Origin: Archegozetes longisetosus
Lineage: Eukaryota > Arthropoda > Arachnida > Sarcoptiformes > Trhypochthoniidae
Length of the DNA: 64,000 bases
Assembly: GCA_018873245.2 (NCBI GenBank)
Contig: JAEMBT020000003.1
Location: forward strand, 8,823,843-8,887,842
Direction of reading: 5' to 3'
This document shows positions 37,529-48,776 of the stretch, piece after piece. The notes beneath the pieces were generated by a model. The model was not told where the DNA came from and made no database searches. It saw only the letters and a program-made list of their open reading frames with translations. How positions within the stretch are numbered: position 1 is the stretch's first letter; each line of letters opens with the position of its first letter. The translations under genes were made by a program, and so were the position numbers.

Positions 37529-40156
37529 ATTCCTATACTATCGCATATTGCAATGCACTCCTCCTGCAGCACATGCCGTGTCAAAAACTAATATTATCAC
37601 TTAATAGACTACAAGTTTGAGAGCCTTAAACATATGCCTCTTATTTCAGTTCTCGCTCACTTCCTCTTGACCTTAAAATTGTGGATGACTTTTAAAAAGG
37701 TGTTTCTCGTGCAATAAAAACATCTCAAGCTTTACCCTTTGGCGATATCTACACTCTCACCAATCGGCCATTGGGTCAGGTCGTTGACCAATAATAGTAA
37801 TTAGTGATAATTAAGATTAACCATCAGAATTAAACAAATCTGACAGAAAATTAATTATAAATTATCAAATCTGTGAGCAATAAGGCCTGAAAATTAGTAT
37901 TATTTGAAATAGATTCCAAGTGAAGTTTAGTTAAATATTTACATAAAAAATTTCAAAGTCATTATGACTCCACTTCAAAGTTAAAATTTAGTCAATATTG
38001 GGAAACAACTTTCAAACTGTTGGAAGGTCTCCTTCCCGACTGATTATGACTTAATGTAAAGACAGAGTCAGATAATTAATATGCAAAGTAGCGACTACAT
38101 CTTAATTATAACCATACAGGAACTAACACTACTTTCATGCTATATTCAAAGTGAAAATCACGCAACTGTCTGTAACCTTTTTGTTCAATTCTCAAATATT
38201 GAAATCACTCCTGAAGATCGTGGGCTTAATAATAGCAAAATAGCTCAACTTTGAATAGCTATCATCTCCATTAAGTTTATAGAAATGCAAAATTCAGTTG
38301 GAATTTAAGCGTTTGTCGGAATAACAATAAGGCTAATGCTACTGTTTATAACGACATTTTCATAGTTTAAAAGTTCAATATCAATCTTTTCGAATATCAT
38401 TACAACACTGTTAGCTAATCTTCCTAAAAATCAACTAACAAATCTGATTTGCATTTTATCTCTACTAAATCTTCAGTAATACTCAAAGCGAAGTAGACCT
38501 CTAAATTGCAAGTGTATTCTGATTATGATTTTCGATTTGGCGAAACAGAGTCAGACTTTTATGGCTTTTTAATGAATTAGAAATAATTAAATCGATTGGA
38601 GGTAGAGGTACACTTGAAAATGCTTAGAGCACTAAACAGATGATTGAAGTTATCGCGTGCAATTCTATATGCATTTACTTATGAATAACTAGTATGACAA
38701 GTATTAGAGCCTTAAATTTCTGTTAAATTTTTCTTTTTCCTGCTTTCCGATTAGATATGGATCTCACTCATTGTATAGTATATGATATTTTAATAATTTC
38801 ATACTTTTACGCATGAAACTGCTTGAAATTGTAATTCAACTATGTTGTTCAACTATGTTTACGCGTAATAAGCTTCTAATATAAGAAGTCACAGTAATTA
38901 AGTTAAATTACGATCACATAAATAATGTGCGCTTTACATCAAAAAATAATTAGCGAGTACTTATGTAGGCAAACCAAATGAAAAATTTGTGTCAATTTCG
39001 TTTTATTAATGGTTTTATTTAATTATTAAGAAAAATTAATTGAATGTGTAAATCATTACGTGAGTTATGCATTACGGGAAATGCTAATTTAGCTTAACTG
39101 TAAAATTAAAAGCTGTTTAGTTAGCTTTTCACTTCTAAACTGTCTTCGATAGACAAGAAGTTGTTTACTAGTTATTTACTAATGCTTTAATTTATGTATA
39201 CTTCAAACTCGCTTTAAGTATTGACGAGTGAAAAAATTCAATAATCTCCAAATTAATATCACGTACAGGTCATTGATGACAATATCTGCAAAGATTGACT
39301 TCTTGTTTTTATACTTTAAGCATATTATGTTAAGCTCTATTTTATTAGTATTTTTTCCTATAAATGAGTTGATATTCTTTCTAAAATCATATTTAAATCA
39401 CTTGGAGGTCATACGAAGAGATTAAATCTGAATTTCCTTATGACTGAAATATAAGTGTTTTTATTGAAATATATTCTACTGTACAGTATTTACAATAAAC
39501 CCAATTTTGTTTCGATCTATCATAAAATATGTTTTGGAAGGTCATTTTTCTCACAAGTTTTACTCTATTCAAAATATATTTGATAATGAATTTTTATAAT
39601 GAATTTTTTTCTATAAATCACTTTAAAGTCTTACACAAATCGTCTATTAATGGTTAAGAGGTTACAGACATTGAGTTTCCTTATGACCTGCATTTTAAAC
39701 TTTTTTATATTGAAACATTTTTTAAAGTTGAGTGATATTATAAAAAGTTTTGAACTATCTTTTTTTTCTAATGGACTGATGTATTCATGATAGGTTCATA
39801 TCCACCTATTGTTATCACTTGTATTATTTGAATATTCAAAGACTATGTTGCAACTCGAACGAGTTACGCGTGACTACAATACAGAACCAATGCCATCATT
39901 TTGAGGCTCAGTTGTGTATTCAACTCAAATTTGAACCTTTCCTATCGAATATAGAACAGTATTGTTGCAAATGACGCTCCCTAACAATACTTTAAGTTCA
40001 AGTTAGATCTGTTCTATCAGTATTACAAGCTTCATCTTCAAGCATGGTACGCAACAATATTGTTACATATTCAACAGTAAAGTCTCATTCTTGGTATTTA
40101 TTTATTTATTATTATATTAATTAGATTAGTAAAGAAAAATAATAATTAGTTGATAG

Positions 40157-40403
40157 CAGTGGCGAAGGCAAGAATTTTTGAGTGAGGGGGCAAAAAGTTT
40201 GAAGCTTTGTAAAAAAGTATGAATTTGAATGCCTAATCAATACAATTCTGAAACAGTAATACTCTCATACAGTCATTCAAACTTCAGTATAGTTCAACTC
40301 TATTAAAATAAACGATTGTTTCCATTTAATAACTAGTTTAAAGTTTTCTAGATTTGAGTTGAAGGAGCCTAGGCCCCCTCGACCCCTACTGGCTTCACCA
40401 CTG
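40157..40403. mobile_element. hAT-type MITE, 247 bp, with 8-bp target duplication
   Basis: The element starts CAGTGGCGAAGGCAAG and ends CTGGCTTCACCACTG; the end, reverse complemented, is CAGTGGTGAAGCCAG, so the termini are imperfect inverted repeats of about 15 bases with the CAGTG start typical of hAT transposons. It is flanked by a perfect 8-base direct repeat, GTTGATAG, at 40149-40156 and 40404-40411, the hAT hallmark. It contains no open frame for a transposase, so it is non-autonomous. A relative lies at 52553-52805. Confidence 0.85.
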
Positions 40404-43239
40404 GTTGATAGACAGAAAAAAGTGATTGTTTAGATATCACTAGACTTCAACTGAATCGATGTTACATTGATCGAAATTTAAACTTAGAATTGCACGAAAA
40501 CTTCTAATTAGATGTGTCTAATCACTATTCAAAAAAGTAAGGAGTATTTCTCGGTGTATGCAAACTAACAGTGTGTATGGCAAGAGTTAGAAATGCTTCA
40601 GATATCTATTATCATTTTTTGGATCTTTAAAATAGACTCGCTGATTAACCTTTATAACTGAAAAGTCTTGTTAAATTCAATATAGATATAAGCGAACTAT
40701 TTTTTCTTATAACGAAATCGTGTTTTATTTGGTTCAATAACGTGAAATAATAATCAAAATATTAAAACAAAACATCAGACAAAACAAATGAAAACACCAT
40801 CTAACTCAAGCAATTATAAGTTAAATATTAGTGAAGAAACTGTGAAAATAATCTTAAATATTTATGTGATAACTTCACGTTATTCCATAGGATAAAACAC
40901 GCTCTCATTATAAGAAAGAACAAATCATTTGTATTAATATCTAATTTTAATGCAACCTTTTAATTATAAAGATTAATAGTTCTTTCTAAAGATTCAAATG
41001 ATGATAATGGATATTTGAAACACTTCCAGGTCTTATCAGATAGCGTTCTGTTAGTTAGTATACATCCCGAAATACTAAATACTTTTTTAGAATAATCATT
41101 AAGTATGCATACAATGAATAGTTTTGATGAAATTGTAGGTTAAAGTTTGGGAATTGGAGTTCAATAAGAAATGTAAGTATTTAAGTGGGAGTACACCTGT
41201 TTGAGTGATTGATTGATTAAATCGATAAAACAGCTGTTCATTCATTAGTGGCAGCTAAATCAAACCATAACAATCATTAAATATTTACATCATTTATCAT
41301 CAAAGCAAATGCATGATATTATTGACAAATGATTTTACATGTTATTGCTTCGAATCTATAGATACTAATAACTGTTGCGATGCCCTAAACGTGGGATTCA
41401 GGTTGGAATCGAAAAATGAAATAACGATTTGAATATTTGCATAATAGCTATCAAAAAGTGATCACCTCTTGCACTGTTCCCTCACTGCTTTTGTTTTGTA
41501 TTTTTAATCTAGTTCTCCCACTTTTCTATTTTGATACTAAAATAGTTATATATATATATAAGTTATATTGGTTTATTAACTATTTTTTGGGCAATATATA
41601 GTTTGATGCTTATTAATTTATCTGCATTCCTAACTAGTTTGAAAACATGAACTTTTTTCAGTCGAAAAATAAAAAAGTCTAGCTACGTTAGATAGACCTG
41701 ATCAGTTTATTGGATGAAGTCGAGTCAATTGTGGTATTTTATAGTTTTGATGCTCATAAAGTATAGCTTTAATGTCTATCTATTTATAGATTGCCTATAA
41801 ATCTATCGAATACCAGAAATGGGCTTTCGCCACACAGTATTTTCTAATAGTTTAGAGCATGCAATTAGTTTTAAAGCTTCATTAATTTGAAATAATTTTA
41901 CTCAAATATATTATTAATTTGTATCGAGTTACCGAAATAATCGTATGAGTGAAACCAAAACATCTAATTAAAATATGAATATGATTTGGTGAGAATTCAT
42001 TATTTTATATGTTTAAACATTTATTGATATCATTAAGAAAGTGCCTAAAGGCATAGGTTTTCTACGGAAAGTTATCATTTGAACCATTCAAAATGGAATC
42101 AACGGTGATTTTAGCAATGAAATTAAGTTTAAGTTATTCTTTAGGCGAAATAGACATTCAATATGACGGTTGAATGTTTTATTTCATAAGTTCTTATTAT
42201 AAAATTCTTTACTTGAACACAAAATTTTTATTACTTTTTCTAAAGTATTAGATTAATAATGCAATGAAAAATAATTCTATAGCTTGAGGTACCATATTTT
42301 GGAGCATAGAATAGCTTGGAGTTGTAATTTAAACGTTAAACACAACATGAATTAGATTAGACATAACAAAACTCGGCTTATTTCACTTTAATGCCATTCT
42401 AATCTTATGTTTGTCGAGTTAAATTATGAGTTTTACTATTTATAGCTGTTTTACTTACGAGTTAGCTCTCATTTCAAATCAAAATTCAACAAAAGCAATA
42501 AAAGTCCAAAATATAACTCTTATTTTTAGCGAAGAGTAACTACTATTTATGACGTGTTTGTTCTTTCGGTATGAGTTCATCTTAACCTCGGCCTTAAACT
42601 GTTTATATGTATCCTCACAATGAAAGAAAGATAATGACTTTCAAGTAGTAATCACTTTCTTCTCATGCAATTTGATGAACCAAACAGTTTTGCATAAACT
42701 TCTGCCATATACTTAAAATCCTATTCATTTTGAATTTAAGAAAACAATTTCCGCGATCTTATGTCTAATGTGTTTAGAATAGGAATTGTGTTGTGAAAAA
42801 TGTATTCATTTACAGGTATTCAGTTTGTGGAAACTTTGATTTTCTATTGTATCGTTTCTGTTGTTAATTAAACGACAGCTATTTGGTAGCCACGAGTTTA
42901 GCATAATTAGCTTTGAGTGACATCTTTAAATTGTCGTTAAGTCGTATCGCTACCAAACTTTTTGTTGCGACAATTATAAGCTTCTCATCCTTCAGTAACC
43001 TGGAGACCATTAATCAATACGAAAATGATCTAATGCAAACATTTGTTGAAAATAAGAGCTATTTTATTTATATTTAGCCATTAGTAAGGGAAAACAAACT
43101 TTCTCGAGTGAAAAACATGCGATCAAATAATAACAAAAACATCAATACAAACATCAAATTTTAAAACCAATACATTATAGAAATAAATAAATGAAACAAT
43201 GTCAATATTCACTTTAAATTCAAATAAATTTAAAAATCA

Positions 43240-43920
43240 TTAATAAAAATGGAGGACAAGTGAAACGAAACAAATCATAGCTAATGGTGGCAACAATTCA
43301 CTCGATCCATTGATCCGCAAATTTATAGTAAACTTTTGGACCTTCTCATCGTTTGAACGATCGGAAAACTTGTCGACGCTATCGCTTCTCAAGTTAATCT
43401 TCATAACAGGTTCGGGTTCGGTCTTCTCTTCAGTCATATTGTTGACCGGCTTCACATCAATCGTCAAATCAGTTTTGGCATCGGTTGGGTTGCATTTATT
43501 GGAAGAATTGCCACAAACGGTCGTCTCAAGAAGTTGTGCCTTTAGTCTGGAGTCCTCTTTAATTTCTTGCACTTCTTCTGGAGAGCACAAGAAAGAAGTG
43601 ATAGAAATAACACAATCCATGGAAGCAAAAATAGCGCAACAGAAGTCCTGACGACAACTAGACTCCGATCGGGACTCTTTGTCACATAAGGTCTCGATCG
43701 TCCCCGACCTACTGATTGAAGTGATATTGAATTTCCAGATCTGCATTGCATTTACTGAACATCCAGTCGAGAATCTGCTCAACGTTTCAATACCACAGCT
43801 TTGAGAGTCTCTACTCTTTGGCTCAAATAGCGGTGAATCAAAGTGATGGTCATTGCAGTCAGTCACCAATAATATCGATAATAATATCAACAATGTATTG
43901 ATGACAAAAGTTGTCCACAT
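43240..43920 (-). CDS. Secreted cysteine-rich protein, probably GPI-anchored, unknown function
   Basis: This is a single-exon gene of 226 aa. Residues 1-22 form a clear signal peptide (MWTTFVINTLLILLSILLV). Residues 42-143 form a compact cysteine-rich domain with cysteines at 42, 54, 79, 89, 94, 95, 103, 112, 136 and 143, including a C-C pair in QDFCCAIFASMDC. An acidic/basic linker rich in T, D, E and K follows, with potential N-glycosylation sites (NIT, NMT, NGS). The end is NGSSELLPPLAMICFVSLVL: small residues then a hydrophobic tail without a cytoplasmic stretch, the layout of a GPI-attachment signal. I do not recognise the domain. The open frame is far longer than expected by chance here, and signal, domain and tail are coherent, so I regard it as a real gene. 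A + strand frame at 43310-43651 is its shadow. Confidence 0.7.
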   Translation of the reverse strand: MWTTFVINTLLILLSILLVTDCNDHHFDSPLFEPKSRDSQSCGIETLSRFSTGCSVNAMQIWKFNITSISRSGTIETLCDKESRSESSCRQDFCCAIFASMDCVISITSFLCSPEEVQEIKEDSRLKAQLLETTVCGNSSNKCNPTDAKTDLTIDVKPVNNMTEEKTEPEPVMKINLRSDSVDKFSDRSNDEKVQKFTINLRINGSSELLPPLAMICFVSLVLHFY

Positions 43921-46900
43921 TTTGACTGACTATTATTTTGATATCTTTTTCTTTGGAATGATTTTGTTGAATGTTCGGTTATTTTACAGTTTATTTTGTA
44001 ATTTGTTTTACAGTTTGTTTTACAGTTGAAAATACCCTTATTTAATGTATGCTTATGTAAAGCTATTATGTGAATAGAATGTCTCATAAAATTGTATGCA
44101 ATCAAATTATAAGTTAATTTTAGTTTCAATGTTATGTGTATTTCATTGTTTGCATGAGATTCAAACACAGTATTTTGCTTATAGTACCAGTCAAATTATT
44201 AAAAATAAGCATAGGAATTGTTCCGCAGAAGAATATGATAAGTGCGTGCTATTAAACTAGTCACTCATTCTGTTCTTTCAGAAAACTATTAAATGATTGT
44301 TATGCATTCGCGTGCAAATTGTTTATAAGTTTACTCATTTACTCATTATTGCATTTATATGGCATTTATATTGCTATCATTTTATAGAACAAGTCTTTAG
44401 AAACACTTAATATATTAGATGTGAACGTTCCGCAATCAATCTCAAGAATATATTTTTAACTCATTTTTGAGAAAAAATGTCAACATTTTCGTTGAAAATA
44501 GACAAAAGTTTGAAGCATAAGATATTTAAACACACCAATTTATTACCTAGCTCAACTCAAACAAACTTTTAGCCAACTTTAAAGAAAAAAAGATAATATT
44601 CATGAGAAATAATGGTATTCTAAGATTGATTAAATGGTATTCTAAAATTGATTGCCCATAATCGACATTTTTAGTTGCACTCAACTAACTCGTGAGCGAT
44701 AGCGATGAATGTAGCTTTTGTTGATATACTTAAATACAGCGATTAAGTTGAAAAATTTGTAATGCTTTTAGGTTTAAGTTGAGTTATCAATCTATCTTCA
44801 TTGCAAACCAAATCAAAAGCTTTATGTTAATAATGATTAACTGAAAAACTAATAATTGTTTAGCTATACTATCATTCTTAAGAGCTATCAAAAAAGAAAT
44901 TATTAAATGAATTAACAGCTTCTCCAACACTCTTTGAGGCGGTGAACAATGTCTTCAGTTGAAGCATTCAGTATTTGCACATTTATTTATACAATGTGAA
45001 CATAAACTTGAAGAGGTATTTCCGCGCTTTATTGTTAACCGAAAATTCAAAACGGGTTTCGAGTCAGCAAAACATGTACTTGAGAGGCTTATCTATCAGA
45101 AAAGACTGATCTGTCTTTTACGTGATTTGACTCAAGTAATTGATTGCCGGTATAGATCGACTCACATATTTAATAAAATGTCATTGACGGACACCACATG
45201 AATATACTATAAATACTCTAATATATTTGTTATCTGCAGGTTATGTGAACACTACTGACCCAAACATTGAGATTTCAGTCAGTTTTTCATATAAGTTAAT
45301 AATGTTTTCGATTTTTTGCTAACTCTAATCTAAATTGTTTGTCTGTTGAACTATCTTTTTACTTAAGGTTTAACGATTCATAATTACGCAATCTACGAAG
45401 TTCAGATTCGCAAGCTCTTTCGAAACTAAAATATTTCAAAACTAACATAATATGAAGCGTCAAAGTGTACCAGACTGAAGGCAAAACACACGAATAGGCT
45501 AGCCTAGGTTTTCTAAGAAACAATATTTCAAATTGATCAAATTGTTGTTAAATTTATTATTGTTAAAAAGCACCAATAAAAATACTGCACAGGTAAAGTA
45601 AAAGAGTGTGTTTCAACTTATTAATGATGTGAATGTGTGGAAAGTATGGGTGAAAAGCTGAGCATTTTCTAAATGTTGATTTCATACTTTAGACATGCAT
45701 TGTTGTCAGTTATAACTAGTAAGTTAGAACACACTACCATTGCCTCGTCTGTGCAGTTCTGCACCTTTTATTTTCTCATCGTGTTATTTACTTTATATTT
45801 CAAGTGATGTCGTAATCGACCAAATTTTCTAACTGTACTTCACTGTCATGTTAATGACATCGTCAAAATCGTACTGACAGTAAATCCTTCCGATTGAATC
45901 TTAAGGTCAAAACTTGAACTTAGATAATAAGTATTAATATTTTGTTAATTATGCGTTCGCTCAGTTGTTAGTTTGATTAGATAAATTTGCATATCGCTTT
46001 TCAGTTGAACATTAATTGATTCTGATTTAAATAATTATATGGGAGAGTATTGAGTGAAAGTTTAAGTTCAATATCTCACATAAAACAAAATGATGAAGAC
46101 ATTTATGCAAATTAGTTAGGACGTACGGTAAACTAAATTAGTCAACTTTACTATTGTTTAATACAGTTATATCCGGTATTACGTTAAGCAAATTGTTTTG
46201 AGTCCCCTTGGAAAAAGTTATAATAATGATAGTTTCATTTAAGAGTCAGTCACCTTTTATTAAAAGTCCCTTCAGGTGATCAGCTCTATCTTCAACAAAT
46301 ATAACTACAATATCTGTTCAGTTTTTCTTATTGACTAATTATCTGTTCTAACATTGGTTCACGCGTATAATAAATTAATTAATTTGACTTTTCCAACTCT
46401 GCAAATTGTAACTCAAACAACGATTGGTTATCTGCTTCAATCATTTTTCAAATACAAGGTTTACAAACTAAAACCCAAATTAGCCATTCTCTACAAAGCC
46501 TTTCTGCTATCATTCTTATTAAAACCAAGTTAACTACTTCAATGCATAAATAAATATGTATTAATGAAAAATGTACTTTTTATCACTCACTAAATTACAA
46601 AAGCAGCGTTTAAAAAGTGCATATAATTTGAATTTATAATAACGTTCTCGGATAAAAATCCGCGAAAAGTTTACAAACTTTTAAAAATATTTTGAGTTTA
46701 AAAAGATATGTGATTTATATATCAAATAAAAGAGAATTTACTATTCTCTATAACAGTGAAAGATTTAAAAAAATATTCATATAAAGAAAAGTGTTACATA
46801 ATTTTAAAGCGAATAACCTCGAAAAAGTGCTTAGAAATTTTCGTTTTAAAAACTGGCATCATTCAAAATTTTTAATTTTACTCATTTTAATTTATTTCAA

Positions 46901-48776
46901 AATTTCTAAAATGATCAGAATTTATAGTTCAGATATAAGGGAATATAAATTATCGAAAATATTAAGAAAACTTATTTCAAGTTACCATAAAAATGGTCAT
47001 CAAACTTATCAAAGAAATTTAAGGATAACCCTGAGAAAAGTGACTGCAATATTGTATCGATTAAGTTAAAAATTAAAATTTTTCTATAATATTATAAATA
47101 AAATATTGATGATCATTTAACAATGAAAGAAAAGATAAAATATTAAGCATAATAAAAAAGAGAGACAAAAAATTGAAGCTCATCGATAAAGTTATTGTCT
47201 CGATTTGGTCTATTTAAGGAGTCTCTTTTCGGTCGCTCCCCGATTCTAAACCATGCCGACACATATATCATTGGAAAGCTCTCGATGAGACGAGCACTTT
47301 GATACTCAGTACAAGTACTTTTGATCACAAAATGCTCCTAAATTAATCATTAGTTATCAAGAAATATCAAAATTTATCATTAAAAAATGAAAAAACCTTA
47401 TAGTAATGAATAGTTACTTATTAATAATAATAAATTACATAAAATTATTGTGAAATAACTGAGAAGAGAGGATAAAATTTTCAAAATTTTTATATAATTT
47501 TGAATTATATTCATTTCCATTACACTTTTAGGGGTATCCTTGCAAAAAGTGGTATCGTAGCCAAACACTCGCTCATATGTTTAAATAAAAATTACCATTT
47601 AATAATCAATAATTGTTTTAAGTTTTAGCCAAATTTTGACTCCATATTGTAATTATTTTATTATTTTACAATCAATTGAAATTTTTGCGGATTTTTATCC
47701 GAGTACGTTACGTGCGTTCAACTGCTGTAAACACTATTTTTGTTCTTATTTATTCTTATCTTAGATTTATGTTTAACAAAAGTTCAAATTAGGTCTCTTC
47801 TAATATTGAACTTTTATTATAAAACTTTTCTTGAAAAAAGTACAAGCTAGAAAAGTTTTCATATTGGATTGGGTCAAGTTTTAGAATGTAGACCCTGTAT
47901 AAGAATACTTGAAAATGTGAAATTCTTCTAAGCAAAACCTAAATTATTTATTTAATACATTTATTTAGTACAAAAGACATACTACTCAAAAGCATATTCA
48001 GTCAGAAATATTGAATTTTAATAACAGAAAAATAAATAGTTGTGTTACAAAAACATCAAGTTTAAGGAATAAATTTATGTTATTCAGTGTGAATATAAAA
48101 CATTAGTGAAATTTATATTTTTAAACTAGAAAAGGCTATTGATTCGTCTGTTTGTAAGTTAGTATCACAGCATGTGCTCGTTTGCTCACAACTATTTGTT
48201 AGTTAATTTAATTTTATTTTATAAATAAATATAATAAATAAATAAATAATAATTGGCAAATCGTTTCAAGTTAGCTCATGTTATGGATAACAGTTTATTG
48301 TTTTTGTATTCTTTAATCAAACTGAAAGTAAAATATTTTTTATTTAAAGACTACCTGTCTATTTGTAACTTTATCGTCAACTAAAACAACCAGCATTTAA
48401 AAAGCAATTTTATAAATCAGATTAAATTGACTATAATAAGGAGTATTTTTTACGCATGGTAAGTTTGTTGTTCTGATTTAAGTGATCTCTTGTTAAAGAT
48501 ATCTAAAAGTTTATAAATTTGAGACCAATAGCACAAAAAGTTACTGTTTTTCATAACATGAGCCAAAAATAATATAACCTCATAATCAAATCTATAATAA
48601 CTCTTTCCTGAACCCATCATAAATAAACCAATTAATAACTTTGTGATCAGAATTGAAAGATTTGAGTGGAAAGGCGTAAATCCTTACATCCAGAATCAGA
48701 CTCATAGATATTAAGTTATCCTCCATTTAAATGCAACCTAAGTATATAAATAGCATACGAATGATTACTCCAAACA
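43921..48776. other. Intergenic region upstream of the cysteine-rich gene and downstream of gene C
   Basis: There is no supported gene. Just upstream of the cysteine-rich gene is a run of 'ttttacagttt' units at about 43980-44030. A 22-24-base duplication ('aatggtattctaa-attgatt') lies at about 44610-44658. The main content is the terminal-inverted-repeat element at 46642-47708. AAAT-type runs occur at about 48221-48248. Confidence 0.5.
46642..47708. mobile_element. TA-flanked terminal-inverted-repeat element, ~1.07 kb, non-autonomous
   Basis: The left end reads ACGTTCTCGGATAAAAATCC then GCGAAAA. The right end, reverse complemented, reads ACGTACTCGGATAAAAATCC then GCAAAAA. The arms are about 29 bases with two or three mismatches. 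TA dinucleotides flank both ends (46640-46641 and 47709-47710), as expected for a Tc1/mariner-type insertion. The terminal repeat itself contains a small palindrome, CGGATAAAAATCCG. Open frames inside (92 codons + at 46791, 61 codons - at 47143) show no transposase motifs, so this is a non-autonomous or internally decayed element. Confidence 0.75.

Larger units (their letters stand above)
32686..43239. other. Gene desert between gene B and the cysteine-rich gene
   Basis: I find no supported gene in these 10.5 kb. It contains a nested palindrome at 37459-37528, a duplicated 'tagctgaaaactgattttt' at about 36761-36797, a hAT-type MITE at 40157-40403, an (AT)n run at about 41547-41561, and short TTTA runs near 40098. 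Open frames of 80-100 codons (for example 36090-36386 -) have no recognisable content. Confidence 0.5.

Noticed and set aside
43310..43651. 113-codon + strand open frame.
   Set aside because: It lies antisense within the cysteine-rich secreted-protein gene, whose frame has a signal peptide and ordered cysteines; this one is its shadow.
46791..47328. Open frames inside the terminal-inverted-repeat element as possible transposase.
   Set aside because: No DDE/D blocks or helix-turn-helix pattern; too short and composition-driven.
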